This document shows positions 1 through 8,395 of a stretch of 64,000 nt of DNA, piece by piece. Under the pieces are notes generated by a model that worked only from the letters and a program-made list of their open reading frames with translations, had not been told where the DNA came from and ran no database searches. How positions within the stretch are numbered: the first letter of the stretch is position 1; each line of letters begins with the position of its first letter. The position numbers and the translations under genes are program-made. Source of the stretch: Rhodospirillaceae bacterium (GTDB lineage Bacteria; Pseudomonadota; Alphaproteobacteria; Rhodospirillales; Rhodospirillaceae); NCBI GenBank assembly GCA_020852595.1, contig JADZAK010000091.1:16976-80975 (forward strand). The letters run 5' to 3'.

Positions 1-806
1 ACACCGAACTCGGTCTGCGTCTGTTCGAAGCCGGTTACACCGCGCTTTACTCGCCGGCCAGCATGGGCCGCGGCCTGATGCCCGACACGTATGACGCCTA
101 TAAGGGCCAGCGTTATCGCTGGGTCTACGGCGCCATGCAGATCATGAAGCGTCACGCCGCCCAGCTGTTCACCGGCAAGAGCACGCTCACCCCGGCGCAG
201 CGTTATCACTTCGTCGCCGGCTGGCTGCCGTGGTTCGCCGATGCCTTCGCCCTGGTGTTCGGTGTCCTCTCGCTGGTGTGGACCGCGCTGATGGCCATCG
301 CGCCGCGTCACTTCGACGTGCCGCTGACGGCTCTGTCCAGCGTCGCGCTCACCCTGTTCGCCGTGAAGACCGCCAAGACCGTGTGGCTGCACCGCGCGAA
401 AGTCGGCACCGGCTATATGGGGGCTATCGCCGCGGCTCTGACCGGCCTCTCGCTGGCCTTCACCGTCGGCCGCGGCGTGCTCGCGGGTCTGTTCACGTCG
501 GGTAAACCGTTCATGGTGACGCCGAAGTGCAAGGACATGGCCGGCTGGGCGCGTGCCCTGCGTATCGCCAGCACCGAGACCTTCATGCTGGTCGCCACCA
601 TCGTCGCGATCGCTTCCACCGCCATCATCGGCCGTCTCGATGACCCGGCGGAAGTGGTGTGGGTCTGCGCCCTCGCGGTGCTCGGCATCCCGTATGCCGC
701 CGCCGTGCTGGTGGCCCTGGGGTCGACCATTCAGTTCCGCCGCCCGGTCACGCAGACCGACATCGCGCCGGTCCTGCAGGCCTCGAAACTGGACCTCGCC
801 GCTTAA
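1..806 (+). CDS. Processive family 2 glycosyltransferase, C-terminal part (5' end outside window)
   Basis: The reading frame is open from the window edge (codons begin at base 3), so only the C-terminal part is present. The first residues (TELGLRLFEAGY) match the segment directly after the catalytic Glu-Asp of GT2 synthases, and QRYRW about 38 residues later is the Q-x-x-R-W product-binding motif of processive enzymes such as cellulose- or glucan-synthase-like proteins. Several hydrophobic segments follow, consistent with the C-terminal membrane bundle that forms the glycan channel. The polymer made cannot be told from this fragment. A strong hairpin terminator follows the stop. Confidence 0.85.
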   Translation, partial: TELGLRLFEAGYTALYSPASMGRGLMPDTYDAYKGQRYRWVYGAMQIMKRHAAQLFTGKSTLTPAQRYHFVAGWLPWFADAFALVFGVLSLVWTALMAIAPRHFDVPLTALSSVALTLFAVKTAKTVWLHRAKVGTGYMGAIAAALTGLSLAFTVGRGVLAGLFTSGKPFMVTPKCKDMAGWARALRIASTETFMLVATIVAIASTAIIGRLDDPAEVVWVCALAVLGIPYAAAVLVALGSTIQFRRPVTQTDIAPVLQASKLDLAA

Positions 807-835
807 TTCCGGCGAATACCTGAAAAGCAAACGGC

Positions 836-878
836 CCCAGAGCTTGATCCGCAAATGCGGATCAAGCCCTGGGTTTTT
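836..878 (+). terminator. Rho-independent terminator after the glycosyltransferase
   Basis: CCCAG-A-GCTTGATCCGC (836-852) pairs with GCGGATCAAGC-C-CTGGG (857-873) around an AAAT loop with one A/C mismatch, and five T follow. It lies 30 bases after the glycosyltransferase stop. Confidence 0.9.
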
Positions 879-958
879 GAATCGGGCCGCGCCCGGGCGC
901 AAAAATCGGTCCCCCCTTTTTGCCGATCGCGGCCCGCGGGGCCCGTTTTGTTTTGGGG

Positions 959-2551
959 TTACTTCAAGTCTTTGATGATTTCGCGCGCGGCATTGTAGCC
1001 GGGTGCGCCGGTGACTCCGCCGCCGGGATGTGTCCCCGAGCCGCACATGTAAAGGCCGGAGAGGGGGGCGCGGTAATCGCCGTGTCCCAGGACCGGCCGC
1101 GCCGAGAACATCTGATCGAGCGAAAGCGCGCCGTGGAAGATATCGCCGCCGACGAGGCCGAAGCGGCGTTCGAGATCGAGCGGGCTCAGGATCTGGCGGC
1201 CCACGACCGCGGCCTTGAAGTTCGGCGCATGGCGGTTCACGGTTTCGATCATCAGATCGGCCACCTCTTCGCGCGTGGAATCCCAGGACCGCCCATTCGG
1301 AAGCTGCGGCGCTACATGCTGGCAGAAGAGGCTCGCAACATGCGCGCCTTTGGGCGCCAGCGAATCATCCAGGGTCGAGGGAATCAGCATTTCAACGATG
1401 GGCGCCTTGGACCATCCGTGTTCGCGCGCGTCCGTATAGGCCCGCTCCATATAGCCGAGCGACGGGGCGACGATGATCCCCGCGGTCATGTGATCGCCGG
1501 CTTCCGGCAAACAGGTGAAGCGGGGCAGTTCGGACAAGGCGACGTTCATGCGGAAGGTGCCCGATCCGCAACGATACCGCGCGATACGCTCGGCGAAGTC
1601 GGCGGGGAGCGCGCCTTGATCGATGAGTTTTGTGAACAGGAGCTTGGGATTGAGGTTTGAGGCGACGGCCTTGGCCTTGATCGTCTCGCCGCCCGCCAGG
1701 ACCACGCCCGCCGCGCCGCCGCGCTCCACGATGACTTCTTTGACGTCGGCGCCGGTGCGGATCGTCACGCCCCTGGCCGCGCACGCCTTGGCCATCGCTT
1801 GCGTGATGGCGCCCATGCCGCCGATGGCATGGCCCCAGGCGCCTTTCTTTCCGTTCACTTCCCCGAAGACGTGGTGCAACAGCACATAGGCGGAGCCCGG
1901 CGTATAGGGGCTCGCGTAATTGCCCACCACGGCGTCGAAGCCGAACACGGCCTTGATCGGATCGCTTTCGAACCAGCCGTCGAGCCAGTCGCCGGCGGAC
2001 TGCGAAAACAGCGCCAGGAGATCGCGGCGCACGGTCATGTCCGCCCTGGCGAGTTCCCGGCCGGATTTATAGGCCTCGAACAACTGCGGCAGCGCGGCGA
2101 AGACCCCGCCGCTCACGACGTTTGGCGGCGTGCGCAGGAGAAGGGCGCGGATGACGTCGACGACATCGTCCAGACGTCTCCCGTACGCATCCAGGCGTTC
2201 CGCGTCGCGGGCCGAGAACTTCGCGACCTGCGCCTTGGTGCGGCCTTCCCCGGTCAGCAGGTATTCGCGGTCGTTGATCGGCAGGAAGTTGGAGGCGCGC
2301 CGCTCGACAACGCGAAGTCCATGACCGTGCAAGTCCATATCCGCGATCACGCGCGGGTTCAGGAGCGAGACCGTGTAGCTCGCGACCGAATTGCGGAAGC
2401 CCGGATGGAATTCCTCGGTCACCGCCGCGCCGCCGACGACGGGCCGGCGCTCGAGAACGGTGACCTTCAGTCCGGCGCGCGCGAGATAGAAGGCGCAGAC
2501 AAGGCCGTTATGCCCGCCGCCGACAATGACAACATCGGTTTCAGCCGCCAT
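959..2551 (-). CDS. FAD-dependent oxidoreductase of the phytoene desaturase / PYROXD2-like family
   Basis: 530 residues, the usual length for this family. The N-terminus carries the dinucleotide-binding Rossmann motif (DVVIVGGGHNGLVCAFYLA) followed by the acidic end of beta-2 (VLERR), and the C-terminus has the FAD-contacting block GLYMCGSGTHPGGGVTGAPG typical of carotenoid-desaturase-like flavoproteins. Bacterial PYROXD2-like proteins are common, but their substrates are mostly unknown, so no reaction is assigned. It lies 6 bases downstream of the peptide-binding-protein gene on the same strand, so the two are probably cotranscribed. Confidence 0.85.
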   Translation of the reverse strand: MAAETDVVIVGGGHNGLVCAFYLARAGLKVTVLERRPVVGGAAVTEEFHPGFRNSVASYTVSLLNPRVIADMDLHGHGLRVVERRASNFLPINDREYLLTGEGRTKAQVAKFSARDAERLDAYGRRLDDVVDVIRALLLRTPPNVVSGGVFAALPQLFEAYKSGRELARADMTVRRDLLALFSQSAGDWLDGWFESDPIKAVFGFDAVVGNYASPYTPGSAYVLLHHVFGEVNGKKGAWGHAIGGMGAITQAMAKACAARGVTIRTGADVKEVIVERGGAAGVVLAGGETIKAKAVASNLNPKLLFTKLIDQGALPADFAERIARYRCGSGTFRMNVALSELPRFTCLPEAGDHMTAGIIVAPSLGYMERAYTDAREHGWSKAPIVEMLIPSTLDDSLAPKGAHVASLFCQHVAPQLPNGRSWDSTREEVADLMIETVNRHAPNFKAAVVGRQILSPLDLERRFGLVGGDIFHGALSLDQMFSARPVLGHGDYRAPLSGLYMCGSGTHPGGGVTGAPGYNAAREIIKDLK

Positions 2552-2557
2552 GGGATG

Positions 2558-4189
2558 TCACGCCTTGAGGCGCATGAACCGGGTGCGGTGCCAGTTTTCG
2601 ACGTTGTCTTCGTAGCCCTCGACTCGGGGCGAAACGAGGCACCTGGTTGTGGTGACATAGATGGGAATCACCCCACATTCATCCAGCGCGATCTGTTCGG
2701 CTTTGGACATCACCTCGGCTCGAGCTTTCAGGTCCAGCATCACCTTGGCCTCGGCCATAAGCCGGTCGTATGCGGCGTTGCTGTAACGCGCATAATTGAA
2801 AACACCGGCAGACGTTTCGATGAGGCTAAGAAAAGTCTGCGGGTCATTGTAGTCGCCGACCCAACCCGCCTCAGCCACGTCGTAATCGCCCTGCTGCACC
2901 TTGTTGTAATGAATTTTCGACTCATTGCCGAATGGCCGGGCAACAATGCCAACGTCTTTAAGCATTGTGCAAAGCGCCACCATTAACCGGCGTCGATCAT
3001 AGTTCAGGCGATATTCAAAATCGAACGCCAGTGGTTTGTCGGGGCCATACCCTGCGGCGGCAAGCAACTCTTTTGCTTCTGCGCGCCGGCGTTCCATCGG
3101 CCAGTCGGCGAAATCGATGCGGGGCGAGGTCGTGTAATTGTCAACCCCGGGAGGAACGAAAGAATAAGCGGGCTGACTGCCGTCGCGGACGACGCGCTCC
3201 ATCAGCAATTCGCGGTCGATCGCCAAGCTCATCGCGCGACGTACGCGCACGTCGTTGAACCGCGGTCGCCGCTGATTCATGAATGCGTAGGTAATTCCCA
3301 GATACGGGGTAATCCGCGCCTGCCCCGGCAAGTTTTCTTTCAGCCATGAAAGTTGTTGGACAGGAAACCCCGTCGTTGTGACATTCATGTCGATGCCACC
3401 GGCGCGAAACTGTGTTAGCGCCGAACGCTCGTCGTCGATGGGATAGAAGTAGACCTCTTCGATTTCGACATCTTTCGCGGCATAAAATTTAGGGTTCTTG
3501 ACGGTCTTTACGTAAGAATTCGGCACGTATTCGGCCAGGACATAGGGACCGTTCGACACCATGTTTCCCGGCTGAATCCACGCGCGACCGTGTTTCTCGA
3601 CGACGTGCGGCGGCACCGCAAAACTCGAATAATGTTTAAGTAGGCCAAGCAAAAACGGCGCAGGCTGAGCCAGCGTGATTTCGAGCGTGTAGGGGTCCAG
3701 CGCCCGGATGCCGATATCCTCGACCGGCCGTTTGCCTGCGTTGACCTCTTGGGCATTCTTAACGACATACAGGATGAACGCGTAGCGTGCCGCGAATTTC
3801 GGGTCGAGCATCCGGCGCCAGCTGTAAACAAAATCGGCTGCCGTCAATGGCACACCGTCCGACCAAACAACGTCGCGCCGCAGCTTAAAGACCCAAACAA
3901 GGCCGTCGTCGCTGGTCGTCCAACTTTCGGCGCACCCTGGAATGGGGCGAGACGCCGCGTCGTCGGTCATCAGGCCGACAAACATGTCTCCGATAATGTT
4001 GTTTTCCCACGTTCCGCTAGAGAGATGCGGATCCAGAGTATCGGGTTCGGCCCCATTGCCGCGGCGTAGGACCTTTGCGCCGTCGGCGCCCCGCGCGGGA
4101 AGCACACCAAAAGCCAAAGCAGCTCCGCCGAGCTTCAAGGCCCAGCGCCGGTTGCCGCTCATCCTTGGAAAGGCGGTCATCGTCTGCAT
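2558..4189 (-). CDS. ABC transporter substrate-binding protein, family 5 (oligopeptide/OppA type)
   Basis: 543 residues. After a signal region containing RRWALKLGGAALAFG, which could be a twin-arginine or ordinary Sec signal, the mature protein has the SBP family 5 hallmarks: RGNGAEPDTLDPHLSSGT near the start, WSDGVPLTAADFVYSWRRM, and a C-terminal lobe with NDPQTFLSLIET. It should bind peptides in the periplasm. No permease or ATPase genes are adjacent, so it is an orphan that either serves a transporter encoded elsewhere or acts with the oxidoreductase gene 6 bases downstream. By eye its base composition is more AT-rich than its neighbours. Starts at 4180 or 4162 are also possible. Confidence 0.88.
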   Translation of the reverse strand: MQTMTAFPRMSGNRRWALKLGGAALAFGVLPARGADGAKVLRRGNGAEPDTLDPHLSSGTWENNIIGDMFVGLMTDDAASRPIPGCAESWTTSDDGLVWVFKLRRDVVWSDGVPLTAADFVYSWRRMLDPKFAARYAFILYVVKNAQEVNAGKRPVEDIGIRALDPYTLEITLAQPAPFLLGLLKHYSSFAVPPHVVEKHGRAWIQPGNMVSNGPYVLAEYVPNSYVKTVKNPKFYAAKDVEIEEVYFYPIDDERSALTQFRAGGIDMNVTTTGFPVQQLSWLKENLPGQARITPYLGITYAFMNQRRPRFNDVRVRRAMSLAIDRELLMERVVRDGSQPAYSFVPPGVDNYTTSPRIDFADWPMERRRAEAKELLAAAGYGPDKPLAFDFEYRLNYDRRRLMVALCTMLKDVGIVARPFGNESKIHYNKVQQGDYDVAEAGWVGDYNDPQTFLSLIETSAGVFNYARYSNAAYDRLMAEAKVMLDLKARAEVMSKAEQIALDECGVIPIYVTTTRCLVSPRVEGYEDNVENWHRTRFMRLKA

Positions 4190-4219
4190 ACCGCCAGCCT
4201 AGCACAAGCGTGGGTGGGG

Positions 4220-4660
4220 TTAGCCAGTGGGCTGCCAGCGCATATGTACGTGGGGGATGCCGGCTTCCATGAAATGTTCGCCTTCGCTTACAAAGCCCAG
4301 CTTGAGGTAGAAGGCCTCGACCTGGGCCTGGGCGTTCAGCACCACGGCGCCAACCCTTCGATCGGAAAGCCGGCGCATGATTTCAGCCATGACGATCAGG
4401 CCGATGCCCTGTCCGCGGGCATTTTGCAGCACCGCGACCCGCTCGATCTTGAAGATGCCCGGTTTATAGGGCCGCACGCGCGCCGTACCCAGGGGAACTC
4501 CGTCGACCTCCGCCAGCACATGCTCGCAGATGCCTTCGTGTTCGTCCCATTCCAGGTCCAGCGGCACCTGCTGTTCTTCGCAAAAAACCGTGTAGCGGAT
4601 CTGCCGCGCCGCGGCCATGCGCGGGTCCGTGACCGGGAAAAAGCTGACCGTGATCGCCAT
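4220..4660 (-). CDS. GNAT-family N-acetyltransferase (ElaA-like)
   Basis: 146 residues, a single acetyl-CoA-dependent GNAT domain. The pyrophosphate-binding motif A is RVAVLQNARGQGIG in mid-protein, preceded by GTARVRPY. The tail FMEAGIPHVHM resembles the F-x-E-x-G-I-x-H-x-x-M ending of the ElaA/YjcF group. The acceptor is unknown. It starts 9 bases after the cysK stop on the same strand, so it is likely cotranscribed with cysteine synthase, but nothing in the sequence says it acts on a cysteine-pathway metabolite. Confidence 0.85.
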   Translation of the reverse strand: MAITVSFFPVTDPRMAAARQIRYTVFCEEQQVPLDLEWDEHEGICEHVLAEVDGVPLGTARVRPYKPGIFKIERVAVLQNARGQGIGLIVMAEIMRRLSDRRVGAVVLNAQAQVEAFYLKLGFVSEGEHFMEAGIPHVHMRWQPTG

Positions 4661-4669
4661 GCGGTGCGT

Positions 4670-5716
4670 TTACCGATCGAGCCAGGGCGGTACAGGCAGA
4701 TTCTTGGCGCGCAGGAATTCGGGATTGTACAGCTTGCTCTGATAGCGCGAGCCGGAGTCCGTGAGAAACGTCACGATGGTCTTTCCGGGCCCGAGCTTCT
4801 TCGCGAGGCGAATGGCGCCGGCGATGTTCACGCCCGTCGAGCTGCCGACGCTGATGCCTTCTTTCTTCACCAGATTATAGACGAGCGGCAGGGCTTCGGT
4901 GTCGGGGATCTGGAACTGATCGTCGACGATGGCGCCCTCGAGGTTGGCGGTGATACGCCCCTGGCCGATGCCTTCTGTGATCGAGCTCCCCTCGGCCTTC
5001 AGTTGGCCATGGGCATAGTAGTTGTACAGCGCCGCGCCCATGGGGTCGGCCAGAGCGACCACGATATTCTTATTGCGCGACTTGAGCCCGGCGCCCACGC
5101 CGGCCAGCGTGCCGCCCGTGCCCACAGCCGAGACAAAACCGTCGATGCGGCCGTCGAGGTCGGCCCACACCTCGGCCGCCGTCTCGCGCTCGTGTCCGTC
5201 GCGGTTGGCGACATTGTCGAACTGGTTCGCCCAGATGGCGCCGTTGGCTTCGCTCTGCGCCAGTTCCTCCGCCAATCTCTTTGAGAACTTCACATAGTGG
5301 TTCGGATCGGCGGCGGGCACGGCCTTCACCTGGCGCAGGTCCGCGCCCAGGAGCTTCAGGGCGTCCTTCTTTTCCTGGCTCTGGGTCTCCGGCAGCACGA
5401 TCACGGTCCGGTAGCCCTTGGCGTTCCCAACGATCGTCAGTCCAATCCCGGTATTGCCCGCGGTTCCTTCGACGATGACGCCGCCCGGCTTCAGGAGGCC
5501 CTTGGCTTCGGCGTCTTCGATAATGAATTTCGCGGTGCGGTCCTTGATCGAACCACCCGGGTTCGTAAATTCGGCTTTCGCGAGGATGGTGCATCCCGTC
5601 AGCTCGGACGCTTGGCGCAGTTTGATGAGCGGCGTATGGCCGATGGCGGCGACGACATTGGGCAGGGCGGGCATGGAGGGTCCAGAACGGAAAATGTTTA
5701 AGGTGGCGGCATTCAA
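4670..5716 (-). CDS. cysK: Cysteine synthase A (O-acetylserine sulfhydrylase), PLP-dependent
   Basis: 348 residues, fold-type II PLP enzyme converting O-acetylserine and sulfide to cysteine. The PLP lysine lies in NPGGSIKDRTAKF; the substrate loop reads EGTAGNTGIGL, with Ala where the commoner form has Ser; the phosphate-binding glycine loop is GTGGTLAGVG; and the C-terminal SGSRYQSKLYNPEFL block is conserved. A later start at residue 15 (MPALPNVV) fits the usual N-terminus better, because the first 14 residues look non-conserved. It leads a two-gene unit with the GNAT gene. The Ala variant leaves some uncertainty between CysK and a related O-acetylserine-dependent enzyme. Confidence 0.88.
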   Translation of the reverse strand: MNAATLNIFRSGPSMPALPNVVAAIGHTPLIKLRQASELTGCTILAKAEFTNPGGSIKDRTAKFIIEDAEAKGLLKPGGVIVEGTAGNTGIGLTIVGNAKGYRTVIVLPETQSQEKKDALKLLGADLRQVKAVPAADPNHYVKFSKRLAEELAQSEANGAIWANQFDNVANRDGHERETAAEVWADLDGRIDGFVSAVGTGGTLAGVGAGLKSRNKNIVVALADPMGAALYNYYAHGQLKAEGSSITEGIGQGRITANLEGAIVDDQFQIPDTEALPLVYNLVKKEGISVGSSTGVNIAGAIRLAKKLGPGKTIVTFLTDSGSRYQSKLYNPEFLRAKNLPVPPWLDR

Positions 5717-5852
5717 ACCGACCCGGCGGGGCCTTCCAAGACCCTAATTGAGGACTGCGGCGGCGGGCCGGTCCGGGAGAAAATCGTTCCTCCAGACGGC
5801 TCGGATCGGGGTAGTCTCTCTACCTCTTTGGCTCTTACGTCCGGCCAGTCAC

Positions 5853-6821
5853 ATGCACAGTCCCGCGTCCTCCGCCGCGCCCGCGGCCTCCTTTACATCG
5901 CGTTATTACACCTCCGCGGACGGTCTTCGCCTCCACTACCGCGACTATCCCGGTCCGCCGAATGCGCGTCTCACGGTGGTCTGTATTCCGGGGTTGACCC
6001 GCAATGCCCGCGATTTCGAGGATGTCGCGCCGCATCTCGCGGACCGCTACCGGGTCATTTGTGTCGAACTGCGGGGCCGGGGCCTTTCGGAATACGCCAA
6101 GGATCCGATGACCTACGTGCCGCAGGTCTATGTGCGCGACATCATCGCCCTGCTCGACGCCGCCGGTCTGAGGCGGGTGGCCGTCATCGGCACCTCGCTC
6201 GGCGGTATTATCTCCATGCTTCTGGCGACGGTCATACCCGCGCGTCTTCTGGGGGTCGTTCTCAACGATATCGGTCCCGAGCTCGACCCGGTGGGCCTTG
6301 CGCGCATCGGCAGCTATGTCGGGCGCACCGCGCCGATCCAGACCTGGGCCGACGCCGCCGCCGCGATCGAAGCGATCGATGGCGCCGTATTCCCGGAATA
6401 TAAGGGGGAGGACTGGGTCCGCATGGCGCGCCGGCGCTTCGTGGAAACCCCGGACGGCGGCCTCCGGGCCGACTACGACGCCGACATCTCCAAACCGTTC
6501 ATCGCCACCGCGAAGGCGGTGAACCTGTGGCCGTTCTTCCGATCCTTGCGCATGATGCCGGTGCTCGCCGTTCGCGGCGGGCACACGGACCTCCTGTCCG
6601 TGGAGATTTTCGACAGGATGCAAACCGAGATCCCGCATCTCAAGCGGGTCACGGTGCCGAACCGGGGCCATGCGCCGTACCTCGATGAGCCGGAAGCCCG
6701 AACGGCGATCGATACGTTCCTGGACGGCCTGCCGTCCACCCTCGGACTTTTGACCACCGTCAAACGCAAGGTGACCGCGGCGGCCACCCTGATCGGTCTC
6801 AAGCTGAAAGGCGACATCTGA
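5853..6821 (+). CDS. Alpha/beta hydrolase
   Basis: 322 residues from the ATG at 5853 (MHSPASSAAP); an open frame extends upstream to 5748 but lacks family character. The fold is recognisable from LHYRDYPGPPNARLTVVCIPGL, the oxyanion region, the nucleophile elbow GTSLGG, and the late His in NRGHAPYLDEPEA, giving a Ser-Asp-His triad. The substrate is unknown. Its TGA overlaps the next gene's ATG by one base (TGATG), which implies translational coupling with the aminotransferase; this pairing is the only functional hint. Confidence 0.88.
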   Translation: MHSPASSAAPAASFTSRYYTSADGLRLHYRDYPGPPNARLTVVCIPGLTRNARDFEDVAPHLADRYRVICVELRGRGLSEYAKDPMTYVPQVYVRDIIALLDAAGLRRVAVIGTSLGGIISMLLATVIPARLLGVVLNDIGPELDPVGLARIGSYVGRTAPIQTWADAAAAIEAIDGAVFPEYKGEDWVRMARRRFVETPDGGLRADYDADISKPFIATAKAVNLWPFFRSLRMMPVLAVRGGHTDLLSVEIFDRMQTEIPHLKRVTVPNRGHAPYLDEPEARTAIDTFLDGLPSTLGLLTTVKRKVTAAATLIGLKLKGDI

Positions 6822-8008
6822 TGCGCAACGAAACGCCGGACCTGCCGCGCCGCATGCTGATGGGCCCCGGTCCCTCGGAGGTTCACCCGCGCGTGCTTGC
6901 CGCGCTGGCGCGCCCCACCCTCGGCCATCTCGATCCCGCTTTTGTCGGCTTGATGGATGAGATCGTCCAAATGCTCCGCCAGGCCTTCCAGACCACCAAC
7001 CAGCTGACGTTCCCGGTGTCCGCGCCGGGGTCGGCGGGGATGGAATGCTGCTTCGTGAACCTGCTCGAGCGCGGGGATTCCGTCGTCGTCTGCGCCAACG
7101 GCGTTTTCGGAATGCGCATGAAGGAGAACGTCGAGCGCTGCGGCGCCACGCCGATCATGGTGGAGGATCCCTGGGGCGCGCCGGTCGATCCGGACAAGCT
7201 GCGCGCGGCGCTCAAGGCCAACCCCGGCGTCAAGACGGTGGCCTTCGTTCATGCGGAGACCTCGACCGGGGTACGCTCGGATGCCGCGGCCTTGTGCGCG
7301 ATCGCCCGGGAGTTCGGCGCCCTTACGATCGTCGATACCGTCACCAGTCTTGGCGGGATCGACGTGAACGTCGATGCCTGGGGCGCGGACGCGGTTTACG
7401 CCGGCTCGCAGAAATGTCTGTCCTGCCCGCCGGGTCTGTCGCCGGTCACGTTCAGCGAGCGGGCGGCGGCGCGCGTGAAGGCGCGGCGCACCAAGGTCCA
7501 AAGCTGGTTCCTCGATCTCTCCCTGGTCATGGGCTACTGGGGCGACGGCAAGGGCGGGGGGCGGACCTACCACCACACCGCACCGATTAACGCCCTTTAC
7601 GGATTGCACGAGGCGCTTCTGATGCTGCGCGAGGAAGGCCTCGAACAGGCCTGGCGCCGCCATGCCGTCACTCACCGCGCGCTGGTCGCCGGCGTCGAAG
7701 CGATGGGGATGAAGATGAAGGTGGATGCTGGGGTGCGGTTACCGCAGCTCAATCTCGTCGAGATCCCGGCGGGGGTCGACGATGCCGCCGTGCGCCGGCG
7801 GCTTCTTAACGAATTCAATCTTGAGATCGGCTCGGGCCTTGGCGCCTGGGCGGGAAAGGTCTGGCGCATCGGCCTGCTCGGCCGGAGCGCGACGCCGGCT
7901 TATGTCCTTGGATGTTTGACCGCTCTGGAAGCCGTGCTTCACAGTGCCGGAGCGCCCATTCAGCTCGGCCGGGCCTATGGCGCCGCTCACGCGGTCCTGA
8001 CCGCTTAA
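6821..8008 (+). CDS. Class V aminotransferase, alanine/serine-glyoxylate type
   Basis: 395 residues, fold-type I PLP enzyme. The start MLMGPGPSEVHPRVL and the middle block GSQKCLSCPPGLSPVTFS, whose lysine forms the Schiff base, are typical of alanine-glyoxylate / serine-glyoxylate / serine-pyruvate aminotransferases. HAETSTGVRSD and IVDTVTSLGGIDVNVD (Asp to pyridine nitrogen) support this. It probably moves an amino group from serine or alanine to glyoxylate or pyruvate; the preferred pair cannot be read from sequence. It is translationally coupled to the upstream hydrolase and followed by a hairpin. Confidence 0.9.
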   Translation: MRNETPDLPRRMLMGPGPSEVHPRVLAALARPTLGHLDPAFVGLMDEIVQMLRQAFQTTNQLTFPVSAPGSAGMECCFVNLLERGDSVVVCANGVFGMRMKENVERCGATPIMVEDPWGAPVDPDKLRAALKANPGVKTVAFVHAETSTGVRSDAAALCAIAREFGALTIVDTVTSLGGIDVNVDAWGADAVYAGSQKCLSCPPGLSPVTFSERAAARVKARRTKVQSWFLDLSLVMGYWGDGKGGGRTYHHTAPINALYGLHEALLMLREEGLEQAWRRHAVTHRALVAGVEAMGMKMKVDAGVRLPQLNLVEIPAGVDDAAVRRRLLNEFNLEIGSGLGAWAGKVWRIGLLGRSATPAYVLGCLTALEAVLHSAGAPIQLGRAYGAAHAVLTA

Positions 8009-8026
8009 CTTATCCCCGGAAATGGT

Positions 8027-8057
8027 AAGGCCCGCCAAGCTGAGCTCGGCGGGCCTT
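8027..8057 (+). terminator. Hairpin terminator after the aminotransferase
   Basis: A perfect 10-bp stem AAGGCCCGCC / GGCGGGCCTT encloses an 11-base loop 19 bases after the stop. Only a short T stretch follows, so termination strength is uncertain. Confidence 0.7.
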
Positions 8058-8190
8058 CCATCACAATCGGATATCGCACCGGTACAAACTGTTCAGGGCG
8101 GAGCCCTTAAAGATTGCTCTTCCGTTCGCGCCGATGACGTAACCGTTCTTGTGTGCTGTCCCTTATTAGACTTTAGCGAAGTAGATAAGA

Positions 8191-8265
8191 CTACTTACGC
8201 TTCGCCTTCTTCTTGGCCTTCTTCTTGGCAACTTTCTTCTTCGCAGCTTTCTTCTTAGCAGCCAT
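8191..8265 (-). CDS. Lysine-rich 24-residue micro-protein (histone H1-tail-like)
   Basis: The minus strand reads ATG at 8265 and TAG at 8193-8191. The 24 residues comprise 14 Lys, 1 Arg, 7 Ala, 1 Val and the Met, arranged as KKK blocks separated by Ala pairs or singles, much like eukaryotic H1 tails or bacterial AlgP/HctB-type DNA-binding tails. A Shine-Dalgarno-like AGGGG lies 8 bases before the ATG. Lysine codons alternate AAG and AAA and alanine codons vary, so it is not a simple DNA repeat. The peptide would be extremely basic and could bind DNA, RNA or anionic membranes; the function is not known. A sigma70-like promoter and a nested hairpin lie just upstream. Confidence 0.7.
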   Translation of the reverse strand: MAAKKKAAKKKVAKKKAKKKAKRK

Positions 8266-8290
8266 GTTGGTATCCCCTATGGATGTTGTT

Positions 8291-8347
8291 GATGTCTGGA
8301 CAACACCAAAAAAACGAACTCACGTTCGAACAAATTGTCCAAACATC
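8291..8347 (-). promoter_or_regulatory. Nested hairpin with T7 tract in the leader of the lysine-rich micro-gene
   Basis: Outer arms GATGTCTGGACAA (8291-8303) and TTGTCCAAACATC (8335-8347) pair with one mismatch. Inside, on the minus strand, CGAAC-GTGA-GTTCG (8328-8315) is followed by seven T (8314-8308), the shape of a short intrinsic terminator. The element sits 26 bases upstream of the micro-gene ATG and could be an attenuator, a stabilising leader or a protein-binding palindrome. Confidence 0.5.
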
Positions 8348-8350
8348 AAT

Positions 8351-8380
8351 TAGATAAACGCAGTTAATTTACTTGCACAA
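8351..8380 (-). promoter_or_regulatory. Possible sigma70 promoter for the lysine-rich micro-gene
   Basis: On the minus strand TTGTGC (8380-8375), an 18-base spacer and TATCTA (8356-8351) resemble -35 and -10 boxes; transcription would start inside the first arm of the leader repeat. A further small hairpin CAAGCG/CGCTTG lies at 8378-8395. The surrounding 130 bases are AT-rich for this genome. Confidence 0.35.
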
Positions 8381-8395
8381 GCGATTTTCCGCTTG

